From Atherinomorus stipes (taxonomy: Eukaryota; Chordata; Actinopteri; Atheriniformes; Atherinidae), in NCBI GenBank assembly GCA_023101725.1, contig JALJCO010001078.1, forward strand, positions 558,001-622,000: a stretch of 64,000 bases of DNA, in the 5' to 3' direction. Below are positions 48,355 to 61,840 of the stretch, in pieces. Below the pieces are notes generated by a model that made no database searches, was not told the DNA's origin, and was given only the letters and a program-made list of their open reading frames with translations. Positions within the stretch are counted from its first letter, which is position 1. The number at the start of each line of letters is the position of its first letter. The translations under genes and the position numbers were made by a program.

Positions 48355-48720
48355 CATGTCAACATAGATTTACATTAAGCAGATATCTTTATCCAAAGCA
48401 ACTTAAAATAATATAAGAAAAATTTAAAAGAGAAAACGCCCAAAAGATATGCAGATCAAGACTTTATGGGTGTTTGAGGTGTTGAGGGATGCCCCTGCTC
48501 TGATAGGAGCAGCAGATTCATAAGCACTTTCCACCATCTTGAAACCACAAATAAAAACATTTTGAATTGACACTACATTGTTCCTGATGACAGCACCAGA
48601 TGCCATTTCTGAGGGGAATACAGTGGTCAAAAAGGAGCATAAGTCAGTGTGATTATTGGCTTGATTTGATCCAGGGTAGACAGTCGAGTTCAATAAGATT
48701 AAATCCCAGACCTTTGTTGG
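48355..48720 (-). repeat. Possible fish interspersed repeat
   Basis: The block 'atctttatccaaagcaactt' is a near match to a common teleost repeat phrase ('ctttatccaaagcgacttac'). The rest of the segment may belong to it but is not diagnostic. Confidence 0.35.
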
Positions 48721-50220
48721 TCTTTATAATAACCTCAAACCTGATTAGGGTAATTGTGAGTCCATCACAATAAAACCACTAATTAACTTTCCGTTTGGAT
48801 TGCCAACGTGTATTGCAACAAATTACTGTACGTGTCACCACCACATGATGCACTGTTTTTTTTTACATGTTTCTTTGAGACCCTGTGGCCAGTTTTGGCC
48901 AAGTACTGAAGTCACAAATGATGGATCTTATTGGCTTTGTTGATTGTTTTACTAATCTGGTAAAAGTTTCAGTCTGCATCGTGCAGTATGTATGAAAGAC
49001 CCTGTTCTTTTGTTATAATTTAGAGCATTACTTTCCCTGGATGCTGTCATTACACAAAGGGCTTAGTTCCAGTATGCGCTGACCTTAAGTTTAGACAAGC
49101 AGGCTGATGAGAAGATTAAGATCAATATTCGCCAAGAAAAATGTAGTTCAAGGGAATGAATGTGACCTGCTCCACTCTCCTTCAGCCAATACCATAGAGA
49201 TGCCCTTGAGCAATTTTCTGAACATTCAAATTGCTCTGGAGCTGCCCACCGGACCAACAGTAGAAGACTGTGGTTGCACTGGGCAGCTGCCAGTTATAAA
49301 TGTGTGTTGACCTGCGTGTTTGTGTGTGGGAAGTGGGGTGCTAATGAAAGAGAGCATGTGTTCTTGGCAAATATTCCCAAGATAAATTAAAGCGAAAAGC
49401 AAAAGCCTATACTGAGATCTAAAAAGAAAATGTTTGATGTGGTGACAGATTTGTGCCTCCTCGGGTCGGATTGAACCGGTGCGAACAGAAACATGAGGAT
49501 GGATTTTAGCTGGAAGCTTGCTGAATGAAAAAGTTGTGCTTTTTATGGTTGAAAGTAACAGAGGAAACTTAAAGAAAAAGAAAGATTACAGTCTCCTGGG
49601 GTTCTTTATATTATGGGCTCTGCTGCTGTTCTTTTTTAAAGATAATTTCTTTTAATCTAACTTAATCTTCACTTATGATCATTACAATAACACAATAATG
49701 CAACCTGACTTGAGTTAAAGCATCTTTACAGTCTAGAAAAACATCCAGCATCCTCTTTTCTTCTTCTTTTGATGTGCTCTTTCATTCTGATATAGAAAAT
49801 GAAGCTGTAGGAGCACTTACAGTATGCTTTCCTCTTTGGGATCTGCCATATTTAAAGATTATCAAACACACCAGCTGAAAGCCGCCACGATCAAATGCTC
49901 TTTGTTCTAAGCTGCTGCACCCGGCAAGGTGGACACTCTTGAGGTTGGGATTTAGATTATAACATTGTGACACATATGAGTAAAGGCACAATGTTCCATT
50001 CACCCATCGCCTATATACATCAAGACAAGTTTGATGTTATTTTTATGTTTTACATATTTTGAAAACCTTTCAACAATATATTTGAATTCAAACCAGGACA
50101 AAGCAGCAAATGTAAGTCTGCTGATATTTTGCACTTAACACACAGAAATGGCATGCTAGGGCAATGATGTTTAAATTACAGCGGAGAAATAACCTTAGAT
50201 AACCTCAGATCGCTCATTTT
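48721..50220. other. Intergenic DNA, nothing recognised
   Basis: No supported exon, RNA gene or transposon end. Confidence 0.5.
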
Positions 50221-50224
50221 CTTT

Positions 50225-50545
50225 ACAGCCTCATGCCTGAGTGCCATACTCTAGTCAGCTATTACATCATGACCACCTGCTTCATATTGAGCAGGTCCAT
50301 CTCAGGCTGCCAAAACAGCTTTGGCCAGTCAGGACGTGGAAAAAGAACATCTGGGGATGTCCTAGAGTGTCTGGTAGGGGCATGTCTGTAATAAATCCTT
50401 TGGGCCCTGTGAGTTGTAGGGTTGGGTGTGGGTTGATTGGCCTTGCTTCCTTCAGATGCCATCAGATCTCATCAAACTGGTATCTGGAAAGTTTTGGAGG
50501 CCAAATGAACACCTGAGGCTTCTTTGTCCAGTTCCTCTGGCCTTT
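50225..50545 (-). mobile_element. Degenerate Tc1-type transposon relic
   Basis: Phrases such as 'ctgccaaaacagctttggcc', 'gatgccatcagatctcatca' and 'tttggaggccaaatgaacac' follow the order of a very common fish DNA-transposon repeat read in reverse. No open frame remains and the ends are not defined. Confidence 0.55.
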
Positions 50546-51756
50546 CCAAAAAATGTACTCAATTTTAGCTTCATTATACTGTAAAGATGATCTAATCTCA
50601 TTCACCGACAGCTTATGCCATCACTTAGTCTAATAAAGACATTTATTTGTATCTACACCTGATCTCTTCAGTTATGTGAACACCAACACATCTGTATTAA
50701 AACAATAAATCCTCAGTATTTCTTGAGTTTCCTTATAACTTTATGAAACAGAATATTTCTCAGTTTACAGCATAAATTTTGTCTCACATCTCAAGAATTA
50801 GAGGAAAATCTCTGGCATGAGGTGGAGACCAGCTGCATGAGAATCCTGATTATGTTGAAATACAACAAACAAATTATAACTGACTGAACCAAGGACCCCC
50901 TCCTTTGCTTATTCTCCAGCATGAGCTCTCTACACTTTCTCCACCTTCCTCTTCCATTCACACAGTCATCCTGTTTTCTGTTGCTGTTCACATAGCTGCT
51001 GTGTTCGTAACTCAAAGCTGTGTTTGCCCATTGCCTTTCACTACGCCCCACCCATCGACCCCCCTCAACATTTTGACCTCTTCAGCCCCGCCTGCTTACA
51101 CCAACAATACTCATGTACACAGTCTTTACACCTCTTGTACTGATTGCTTTGTCTAGCTCTGACGTCAAACGCTTTTCAGGGCAGCATATTAACAGTTATA
51201 ATTCACTCTTCAGGCAACAGATCTGTAAATATTGTGTGTACTGATGCTCATGTGCAGTCATCCTGTAATTCAACTACAGCTTAACAGAATAATAAATAAT
51301 AATAATAAATAATGCAATAAATCTTGATCTTCTGGTTTTCCTAAAAAGCCAAAGGATTTGGGTGCACATAGTTAGCAGAATGGAAGGAAGGACAACAAAC
51401 AGAAAATGATGTGGATTTGGTTTGCTTATTACCTAAAATTATACAGTTTGGATGGAGGACTGCTTAGCATACTCTTCTGGTATGTTTTTCTTGTTTCATC
51501 CAGATTCTCTAACTGTGGTTCAACAGGAACTTACTACCCAGAGCCAAATTCCTCTGGTCCCACCAAGACATACACCCTCAATTTATTACCCACCATTACA
51601 GAAACCGAGAATCGAATGCTTACCATATACTGATCCCGACTCTAATTCCTCTGGTTGTCCACCATGGAGTTAAATCTTTCCACTGCAGAACAATAATAAC
51701 TGCAGTTTGGTATGACCTTGCTGTTACGACTGCATTTATGTGTATCTGTGTTTATG

Positions 51757-51788
<32 letters not shown>

Positions 51789-52540
51789 GTCTGACCAGTG
51801 CCCACATCCTCCCAGCTCAACAACATGGCCACCTAGGAGACACACATCCATTTCTCACCTAACCTCCCTGCCTTCCTCTGTCCCTTCTACCATCCGTCAC
51901 TCCCTCCAACGGCTGAAGGTTATGACGTTTGTTAGTTTGTCTTGCAGCATTTTTTTCTTCTGGTTACGTTCCTCTGTATAAACAGTCTCCTGTGCATAGT
52001 AGATGAGCTGAGCTGAGCAAACTAGGATGGTATTTAAGCTGCTCACACAAGATGCAAAACAAAGTTTAATGGAAAGGTTGATGAAAGCCACTGTTTTGTT
52101 TCTTTTGTTGCAAATGAATAAATCAAACCATTGTCTGGTTGACTTTTAGATAACTTTGAGATGTCTGCTAGATGGGGAACATTCAAGAATCCCTATCCAA
52201 AGTCAGCACTTTCACTAGATACAACTCAGTTTTAAAGCCTACTTTAAACCACAAGGCTGAACGATGAGTCATATGTTGACAAGCTAATGTTGAAGATTGG
52301 GAACAAAATAAAGAGGAGCTAAGACTGAAGCAAGAACAGGACTTACTTTTAATGTTTAAACAAAAGGTTGCACAAGGGAAGCGCCACTAAGACTAAACAT
52401 GTTAAAGAAAAAAAAAAAAAGAAGTAAAATCCAGCAAAACCACAATCTGTAAGACCTAATCAAAAGTGCTGTTGTCTAAACCAAACTCAGGAGCAACTGA
52501 GATTAATTTAGACAAAAGTGATTGAAAAATGTTAGTGTGG
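50546..52540. other. Intergenic DNA with a (TG)n microsatellite
   Basis: A (TG)n run lies at about 51758-51788. No exon chain, RNA gene or transposon end is recognised otherwise. Confidence 0.5.
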
Positions 52541-52544
52541 CAGA

Positions 52545-52692
52545 ACCAAGGAGGGCCCAGGCAGGATTCAATCCCCAGACTCCCAGGTGAGAATCACGAA
52601 CGCTAACCAGTCAGCCAAAGAGACATCCTATTGGACAAGTAGCCAGGGTGGATTATCACTCAGAGGCATAGTGACAGGACCGTCAACTGCCA
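52545..52692 (-). repeat. Hairpin + tRNA-Glu-like repeat unit
   Basis: A minus-strand copy with the tRNA-like part (52560-52625) and the end block 'gaggcatagtgacaggaccg'. The hairpin stem is partly eroded (tcaactgcca instead of ccacactgtca). Confidence 0.7.
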
Positions 52693-52804
52693 TATTAGCC
52701 TCGTTTGTTTGAAAAATAAGCAAAGACAGATGCAACATAGGTATCAAATTAAAACCAAACAACACCCAATACTCCATCCCTTGAAGGAAAAGACTCAATT
52801 TATA

Positions 52805-53022
52805 CCAGGAATACTCAATCCTGATCTTTGAGGGCCCGTGTCCTGCAGGTTTTAGCAAGTTCCCTGGAAAATGACTGGAATACATTAATATTCCAGTCAT
52901 TTCAATGGGTACTTGACTCAAATCAATGGGCACTTAGTCAACCAGGTCAGTCTGAGCCTGAATCAGATGTATTGCAGCACAGAAACGTCTATAACCTGCT
53001 GGACACTGGCCCCTGATTGATG
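52805..53022. mobile_element. Small palindromic-ended MITE relic
   Basis: The left end 'actcaatcctgatctttgag' with 'ggcccgtgtcctgcaggttt' is mirrored at the right end by 'aacctgctggacactggccc' and 'ctgattgatgatcc'. This arrangement matches a widespread fish MITE whose ends read 'gggtactcaatcctggtcct'. The copy is diverged. Confidence 0.65.
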
Positions 53023-53549
53023 ATCCTTGTGTACACTTACTTTTAAAGAATATTCAACCTCTGGAGGCCTTCAGAACAACTGCATGTGAATCATGAGAGC
53101 GGTGCCCATGAATAAACAAAAGAATGTATTTAAAGTCCAAGCCATGCATATTTTATAACACTCAAACAAGCACCTGTTGACCTGCTTTTCCATCATGTCT
53201 TTTAACGTGAACCTCACATCCTGATCATGAAGACCAAGATCAGGCTTTGAAACTGAGGCCTGAGATAATGGGTTTGGTGGATATTTTTTAAAAGTAGCTA
53301 TTGGGCCATGGGTATAAAAATGCAAACAAACACATATATTCCAGTTTACCTATACATGTACATCTATCTTATTCAAATGGGCGTGCATGGAAGAGGGCAT
53401 GCCCACATGTCCTGCTGCCAGAACCTTCTCTGAGCTCATGTTAGTCCAAAACATTTCAAGTGCAACACTGTCACTGCAGCTAAGATACAAACAGACAGTC
53501 AATGGTGTGAATTCACTCTTTTTTTCCCCAAATATTTTTATGTTTGGAA

Positions 53550-54525
53550 GTGACTATCACAGTGAGCACAGGCATTCCACAAGGCTGCGTCCTCAGCCCT
53601 TTGCTCTTTAACCTGGTCATATTTGACTGTACAGATTCTGCAGCAACCACATCCTGAAGTTTGCAGATCACATGATGGACAGGTTCTAATTAATCAAATG
53701 GGAGGAACTGATAATTCCATTTCACTGGTCACCTTCTTTCTGACATATACTACGTTTTCTGTGACCTGGAATATGATAGGGTATCATTGTCATTATTAAT
53801 ACGTCATCAGACATTAATAACCTGGTCCTCATGTTAAATAGAGTCAGCACTTGCTGGCTCATCTGATGACAATCAGGACGAAAGACTGAAGCTGATAATC
53901 ACATTGACAACGACCTTACTCCAACCACTGACACTTCAGTAATCCTCAAAAGAACTCAGCAGCGACTCCATTCCCTCAGCAGACTCAGGAAAACTGGCCT
54001 CCCCACCATTTACCACACCACCTCCGACAGGAGCAACGTTGAAAGCATCTTGACCTATGGCCTGGTTCAGCTGCTGCAGAGCAAAAGTCAAGAAGCAGCT
54101 TCATAGACTGGTCCCTCCCAGCACATCTTCTCTCTTTTGCCATCAGGAGGAACCAGTTGCATGATGAGCAGAAAGCTGAAGAGCTTCTTTCCACTGGCAG
54201 TTCACCTTATAAATGGACTGTCTCCCATCCCCACTTACACTGCCACACCCACGCCTGACGAATAGCAACTACCTGTCAAGTTGAGAGAATGCCTATGTTT
54301 TGAGAGATTAGTGTTTTCCTTGAAAAAAAAACAAAAATCAGATTTTATTCCTATCTACTAGTCTATTATAATGCACATATTTTATTTAATCTATTTTATT
54401 CTTATATTTTATTCATCTCTTTTTTCTATTGCACTGTGCCAATGACAGAGAAACTAAATCTTGTTTTCCTTTTTATGAAAATGCACTGCCAAAATGGCAA
54501 ATAAAACTCCTTGTTCCTTGTGTAG
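53550..54525 (+). mobile_element. LINE (CR1/Rex-like) reverse-transcriptase relic
   Basis: The RT block STGIPQGCVLSPLLFNLVIF is readable at about 53564-53625, followed by the remnant of the YADD region (FADHMM-like, catalytic Asp pair lost). Further on are RTQQRLHSLSRLRKTGLPT and a VESILTYGL-like block, and a 3' end near 54450-54520 of the 'attgcactgtgccaatgaca ... aataaa' style. Stops and frameshifts occur throughout. Confidence 0.8.
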
Positions 54526-54534
54526 TCAAACACA

Positions 54535-54690
54535 GATCCACTGAGTTTTCAACACGATCTCATCATCAGAACACAAGTTGATAAAATAAATGAGAAACTC
54601 TATATTGTTCAATATTCAATACATAGTGCTCACGGTTCGATATGCACCTGTTTGGTTTGGTTTGGTTCAATAAAAATGCATACATTGTTG
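54535..54690 (+). repeat. Dispersed repeat shared with 36255-36385
   Basis: Same order of blocks as the copy at 36.3 kb, followed by a short (GGTTT)n run at about 54652-54668. Confidence 0.55.
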
Positions 54691-54698
54691 CACCCTTT

Positions 54699-55306
54699 TA
54701 AGGCTGGACGATAATTCAATATATATCGAGGTTTTTTCAATAGAAGAAAAAGAAGGTCAATAAAAGTTCAATATAGAAGCAGTTTTCCACTGTAGCCTAT
54801 CGGGTAGCATGATACTACAGTTACTCCTTCCGCCAAACCAATCACAAACGCAGACCCAGGCAAAGGCTGAGTTTGAATTCAGTATCATGCCCCTTTCAGA
54901 ATTGCACTGGAAAGCGGTAATATTGCGGACTCTGTCCTTTAAAACGTTTACATTCAGACATGCATACTGGTCTTTTACCTCGGAGATTTAGCGGACATGT
55001 AGCTACTGGCTGGTCTACATGTCATAAGAGCGGAAATGTTGCGGCATGTCTTTTTGGCTGAAAGCACAAGAAAATGTTCTGGACAGAGTTGAAGGGAGAG
55101 CGGGACTGTGCTAACTTTTCTGCAACATTTCCTGATGTATGAAACCGCCGGGATGTGATAAGTCCGCAGGGAAGCGGCTTGTTTGAACAATAGGTTTGAT
55201 AATAGCTTTTAATTTGATAATGCCTTTTTGAAAAAAGTAAATATGGATATCAATCGATACAGATTTTTTTTATCCATAATCTTTTTTTCTATATTATTCA
55301 GCCCTA
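54699..55306. mobile_element. hAT-like element, about 0.6 kb
   Basis: The left end reads TAAGGCTGGACGATAATTCA and the reverse complement of the right end reads TAGGGCTGAATAATATAG, both matching the hAT terminal form with a following ATAT-rich block. The interior contains the segment shared with 24895-25078, inverted. No clear 8-bp duplication remains. Confidence 0.6.
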
Positions 55307-55462
55307 ATCCCTAATATAGTTTTTTTTTAATCACTTTAAAGTCGTAAGTGTCCATACATTTCCTTAGTGGCTACTTATGTTTCTAGTCCTTCACAGCACT
55401 GGTGGCACATTTATTAACTATTCAGGAAGTGAATAGCTTGTTTTTGTAACATGTTGTGTTTA

Positions 55463-57082
55463 CAGTCTCTGGCCACTTTATCAGGTACACTTGTCCAACT
55501 GCTCGTTAACACAAATTTCTAATCAGCCAATCATGTGGCAGCAACTCAATACATTTAGGCATGCAGACATGGTCAATACGATCTGCTGCAGTGCAAACAG
55601 AGCATCAGAATGGAAAAGAAAGGTGATTTAAGTGACTTTGAACGTGGCATGGTTGTTGGTGCCAGATGGGCTGGTCTGAGTGTTTCAGAAACTGCTGATC
55701 TACTGGGATCTCTAGGGGGCTGCACGGTGGTGTGGTGGGTAGCACTGCAGCCTTACAGTAAGAAGGTCGCTAGTTTGATTCCCGGGTGGGGAGGGGGTTG
55801 GAACAATTCCAACAGTGGCCCTCCTGTGTGGAGTTTGCATGTTCTCCCCGTGTATGCGTGGGTTCTCTTTGGGTACTCTGGCTTCCTCTCACTGTCCAAA
55901 GACATGCACGTTAGGTTAATTGGTCACTCTAAATTGTCCCTAGGAGTGAATGTTAGTGTGAATGGTTGTCTGTCTCTCTGTGTTGGCCCTGCGACAGACT
56001 AGCGACCTGTCCAAGGTGTACCCTGCCTCTAGCCTGATAATAGCTGGGATAGGTTCTAGCAACCCCCGAGACCCTGAACTAGATAAGCGGCATAAAAATG
56101 ACTGACTGATAATGATCATCTCTAGGGTTTTCAGATCATGGTCCGAAGAAGAGAAAAATATCCAGAGAACGGCAGTTCTGTGGGTGCAAATGACTTGTTG
56201 ATGTGAGAGGTCTGAGGAGAATGGCCAGAATGGTTTGATCTGATAGAAAGTAACTCACAGGAACTCAAATAACCACTCTTTACAACCGAGGTATGCAGAA
56301 GAGCATCTCTGAACACACAACACATTGAACCTTGAGGTGGATGGGCTACAGCAGCAGAAGACCACACAGGGTGTCACTCTTGTCAGCTAAGAACAGGAAA
56401 CTGAGACTACAATTCGCACAGACTCACGAAAACTGGACAATAGAAGATGAAGAAATGCTGCTGGTCTGATGAGTTTCAATTTCTGCAGCTACATTTGGAT
56501 GGTAGGCTCAGAATCTGGTGTCAACAACATGCAAGCATGGATCCATCCTGCCTTGTATCAACAGCAGGCTGGTGGTGGTGGCGTACTGATGTCGGGGATA
56601 TTTATTTTCTTAGCACACTTTGGGCCCCTTTGTCCCAATTGAGCATCGTGTCAATGCCACAGCCTACCTGAATATTGTTGCTGACCACGTCCAACCCTTT
56701 ATGACCACAGTGTACCCATATTCTGATGGCTACTTCCAGCAGGATAACGTGCCATGTCATAAAGTGCAAATCATCTCAGACTGGTTTCTTGAACATGACA
56801 ATAAGTTCACTGTTCTCAGATGACCTCCACAGTCACCAGATTTCAATCCAATTATAGCACCTTTGGGATGTGGTGGAACAGGGGGTTCACATGACGGATG
56901 TGCAGCCGACAAATCTGCAGCAACTGCATGATGCTATCATGTCAATATGGAGTAAAATCTCTGAGAAATGTTTACAACACCTTGTTGAATCTACGCCATG
57001 AAGGATTAAGGCAGTTTTTAAGGCAAAAGGGGTCCAACCCGGTACTAGCAAGGCATACCTAATAAAGTGGCCAGCAACCAGC
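55463..57082 (+). mobile_element. Tc1-like transposon with dead transposase, interrupted by a SINE
   Basis: The left end starts CAGTCTCTGGCCACTTTATC after TA; the right end carries the inverted CCTAATAAAGTGGCCAG but is eroded beyond. The transposase reads MEKKGDLSDFERGMVVGARW with LSVSETADLLG (helix-turn-helix), then is cut by the insertion at 55718-56117. After it come a WSDEFQF block (first conserved region), YFQQDNVPCHK (second catalytic Asp) and PPQSPDFNPI ... LWDVVEQGV (third catalytic region, E of DD34E). In-frame stops after the insertion make it non-functional. Confidence 0.88.
55718..56117 (+). mobile_element. tRNA-derived SINE inserted in the Tc1 transposase
   Basis: This is the common fish SINE: ggctgcacggtggtgtggtg (A-box region), a B-box-like 'gctagtttgattcccgg', then 'gtggagtttgcatgttctcc' and 'gtccaaagacatgcacgtta', ending with 'gataagcggcataaaaatga' and a short ACTG repeat. 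ATCTCTAGGG flanks it on both sides (55708-55717 and 56118-56127). Confidence 0.9.
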
Positions 57083-60000
57083 AAAATGACATTGATGAAA
57101 TTGACAGTCACACACACAAAAGTTAAACAGAATGAGAAAAACAGAGTTGCAAAAAAAAACCCGAAATGAAACAAGTACACAAAAGACAATAGGAGCCACC
57201 TGACTACATTTGCTTACAATGTGTTGTTTGATGCTAATGTTGCCAGAGTGACAGGATTGACAAAATACACAACATGGACGTTTTCCCTTCTTTCTTTCTT
57301 TTTTTTTTTTTTAAGTATCCTGCCCAGCCTCATGGTAGCCAAGTGAAATAAAGGAGAGAGTGAACAGAAGAGAAAAGGCGAGAAGAAAAAAAGAAGACAA
57401 AAATACACCAAACAGAAAGTAACAGCATCAGCTGTTTAATCAAAAAATCAAAAACAAACAAACAAAAAAAAAACCAGACAACCAGCTGCTGCGCCCGTAC
57501 AGAAAACCACCAACAGTATCTGCAAGAATAACAAAGCCAACAATAATCACGAGCACCTATAAAAAACAGATAAAAACATTCAAATGAACATGCTGCAAAA
57601 ACAGAAGTTATGTGATCATTTTCTGCAGGTTAAGTCATTTTATTAGGACTATTAGTAACGCTGGTGCAGCTCCAGTTCTGTGTTGGTGCCTTTAAAAAAA
57701 ATGAACCCATTATTCAGATTTAAGAAGCAAATGTGACATAACATTATGTTTTATTAAGTTATGCAACAAGCTTATAGGTGCATTACTGTTACCTACTTAA
57801 CTGTTGGTGTTTTTGAAGCATTTCCTGTTATTTACCCTTCCAATAGCCAACTTAGGCAACAGAAATGATATTATTATACTCAATTAAAGTACCACTCATT
57901 TATAGGAATTTCACTTGAAATAATTTGTAAAAATGGGTGCAAATGAAAAAAATGTTATATGTATTGTGTAAAGTATGCACACTCAAAAATTACTTTGTTA
58001 GTTACAAGAGTATGTGAGTATAAGCTTTCTAGCTAATTCTTTTTTCCAGCGAATAAAACCACAGTCTGACCTTAATTTCTCTTTGTTGTGCTTTGGTATG
58101 AACCTAATAGCTCCGTCAGTTCATTTGAGCACGTATGGTGTTGGCAGAGCATTTAAATTAAGCTCTAAGCAACAGCTCCCAGCATATTTTGGCAACCTGC
58201 TGCACAAATATGAAAGGGTGTCAAAGTTAGAGAAAAAAATGTATGTGCAATAACTTGATAGAAGTCATTTATCTGTTTATCAGCCCAGGGAGGCATAAAC
58301 AATCCAGTACAGGTGAATTTAAAGGGTTTTTTTTCCCCAATGTGGCCGCTCAAAGGTTTGACTTTGAAGTGGCAGGTGAGTGCAGGAGTTTCTTCTCAGC
58401 GTGGAACATCCTGTCACTTATTTGAGAGGCACTTCCTTCTCAGAAAAACATCAATATTTACAAGAATACAGAGAAGCCTCTAAATCAAAATCCCCAAACC
58501 TGCTAGCACATTTTTCTGTTCTAGTGCCAGATGTCATCCCATCACCGCCAGCTGTACTTCATCTTTATTTATGACTTTTTCTCTTAATATTCCTGCACCA
58601 CAGACAGGACATTTTCACAGCAAACACTGCATTTCTCCTGCTGGACTCCAAAGTAAAGTTTACATTCCTGGGTAGCAGGAAGGCATGTTGCCCTCTGTAG
58701 CTCCAGACCCCCTGAGAACTGCAAGTGGATGGAGACTGGGACACTCAAAACAGGTAGGTTTTGCCAACAAGACAGGCTTTATTTAACATACATTTTTAAT
58801 AACAGAACTGTTGACTTTGATCAAAAGTTGATCTGATCTGCAGACTTGATTAAGTTTGAATTACTAGGTTTCTTGTATTGTGATGTAACTTTGAGGCTCT
58901 GTAAAATTATCCAAACAGGCACTAATAATGTCTGTTTCCTTGGCACTGCGACATTCATCACTTGGTTTTGTACCATCTATTTATGCACCAAGCTCAGTTA
59001 GTTGAGATGTCAACATCACTAAGTCAGTTTGGCAACTTATTAGACATGAATGAAACATGCAGTAATATGTTCAAATACACCAGCAATGCTTTGTAATCAT
59101 GTACAATAGAAGGTTTAACATGGTTTTAAGTTTATATGCTTAAAATAGCCTGAGGACAACTGAAGCCATGAATCATGCATTGCAGATAAATGCTGTAACG
59201 AAGAGAATGACAGGGAAGAGGAGGAGAAAAAACAGTGTTATAGGACACATACAGGAGAGGATGGGTGAAAACCAAGGTTTGGTTATGATGAGGGGCCTTC
59301 CACAGTTTCAGCTGAAAAAATAATGTATTATTCTGCAGCACCAGATAATCATTATCTGATCTACACTCCACAGCAAGCAGGGATTCACCCTTTCATCCAA
59401 CAACACCTCTGGTTTAGGAATAACCACTGAGTGGCTTTTGAAAGGAACCTCAGATTGTGATCTAAGTGGAAGATCATGCCTGAAAAAAAATCATAAGTAG
59501 AGATCAGAGTGCAGAATGACTGAACTAAAGCTCTGATGCAGCTTGGAAAGGCCTGTTCTATTATTTTTCTATATGCAAGATTTAGATGTGCATAATCTAT
59601 TTAAAAGAGATGTTCTGCATGTGTGATGCAAAGTGAAAACGGGCATTAAAGCTCTACTGTGTGGATTTTATAGGTAGATGTCTGTAAATGTACATTGAAG
59701 TGACCTGAAAGAAAAAATGTGTTCTGGTAGGCAGAGCAACACTGCCCTCTGGGCGTAGCTATTTGTACATATCAGCTTGTAAAACACCCCTTTTTTTGTC
59801 CTCTTCCTCATCTTAATTTTCCAATTTTTGGAAACATGCATGGCTAAATAACTTTAATGTTACAACATGCTGTCCAGTATTTTTTTTAAGGTAGCTTAAA
59901 GGTTGGTTAGGCAGAAATACAGTAATATCTAATTCATGAATGAAAGACAAAGCAGAGTTAAATCAAGCATTCTTATGTTTAAAAAAAAAAAAACTTCAAA

Positions 60001-61475
60001 AAATGCACAGATCTTATAAGACTGCCTGCAAATGCGGCATCAACTAGTGTTATTGTACCTTGACCAATCAAATATTTAAGTCTCACTCTTGTATTGTCAG
60101 TGTAATCTGATCTGGAATAAAAGAAGCAAACTTTCAGACCCCTAATAAAAAGCAAACCAATACCAAGTTGTTAAATTCTCTTTTTTAAGACACACCCTTG
60201 ATCCTGACATCCAATGTTATTCACGAGTTATTTCTTTAGTTTATCATGACAGCTTTCTTCAGACTTAGGTGAAATCTTTCAACGTGATACTTTTATATGT
60301 CATCTTTCTGGATTTGTAATTTTTTTAAATGATTTTTATGATTCTTTCTTCCTCCTTCTTCAGCTTCTATTTCTTTGGTTTGATCACTTTGATGTTTAGC
60401 CTTTTTTTACTAAATGAAGCAAATAAACACTGGTTTAGTGCTGCAGTATTCCTTGATGCCAGTCCATCACATACTGCCCCCCATTGCACCCCCTCAAACC
60501 TTCCTCCTCTTCCACAGCTGGGACATTTTGGTCGAGAAGGAAAATCCTGCTCAGCTCTTTGCAACAGCCTGCGACTCTCTGTGTGTTTAACCAGCCCAAA
60601 ATATTCCCTGTCCCACTGATGCCCAGTTCAACCCATCCTGTGTCAGACTGAAGTATTTACAGCGCTGGATCCAGATTCTCCTCATCTCGCGTTCTGCCAA
60701 GGAAAGTTTTTGCCTTCTGCGTCACAGCAGTCTGTTACTTCCACATCACAGTCCAACTCCAACACTGCCTGTTCTGACACATGCGAGCTAACTCCAGTCT
60801 GCTCCCTGACCTTACCCTCTCATGAATCATTCTTCCTTCAGTCTATACAATAAACAAAAAGAGGACAAAATGTACAGCTTGGTTTTTAACTCTTTGCAGG
60901 CCAGACTTCAAAGGTCATTCCATTAAACATCTCTGGCATGCACAACAAATATCTCAGCTTTATGCCTGTACATGTAAATTACTTTTATTATTCTGCATTT
61001 TAAAATGCTGTTTGCATTATGTGTCTGGCTTGGCCCCACTATACATTTACGAAGAAAGTGGTTCTTACAGTGGAAAATGCTGAGTTAATGCTGGTAACAG
61101 AAACAGGAACAATCTCTTGCACCACAAGATGGACTGATGGTTTTTTCTTCTTTTAAACATGCATGAGAGCTCTGGCAGCCATGCAACAAGTCCAGAGAGA
61201 TCAGAATTAGTCCTTGTCTTGATTATCGGAACTATCACAACATTTCCTGAAAGGCAAAACTTCATTTGTACCAGTCACCTATAATAACTGGAATAAACTG
61301 AGTGAGAGTAAATCACTGGATGATGATGAATAACTTTTCAACTGAAAATCTTTATAATTTTAGATTAAGGCATTTGAATGATATGTTTTATAATATTTTG
61401 GGTTATTTACATATTCCATTAATGTTTTGGAGCTGAAGTTAAATGGGAGTCTTTTAGTTCAGGAAAACCTGATTC
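57083..61475. other. Intergenic DNA without recognisable genes
   Basis: AT-rich sequence with poly-T/poly-A runs (57299-57312 and 59981-59992). Short open frames lack motifs and splice partners. No RNA gene or intact transposon is recognised. Confidence 0.5.
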
Positions 61476-61479
61476 AATA

Positions 61480-61840
61480 ACATTTCAGAGATCCCCAACA
61501 TGTCACTGTGGAACTTACTGCCTCTCAACATTCGTCTTACAACTGAACCGGGCCGTTTAACATCTAAGAGACCAACCTTTTTTGTTTGGCTTTTAATTTA
61601 AACTAGTTTTAATCTTAAAATTTTGTGTCTTTTATGTGCACTCTGCACTCCCCTGAGTAGCCTGTTCGGATTTTATGAGTTTTTTATAGCTTTTAATCAC
61701 TTTGCATTTGTTTTCTATTTCTTTAACTCTGAATTTATATCATCATCTCTTTGTCTACCGCCCCTACTGTAAAGCACTGTGTGTATCCATTACTGTAAAG
61801 GACTACATAAATAAACTTGATTTGATTTGATTCTGTCCAT
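61480..61840 (+). mobile_element. Retroposon 3'-tail-like repeat
   Basis: The end 'ctgtaaaggactacataaat' followed by 'aaacttgatttgatttgatt' is the usual close of a common fish interspersed repeat, with a (TTGAT)n tail. The body upstream is T-rich and not diagnostic. Confidence 0.45.
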
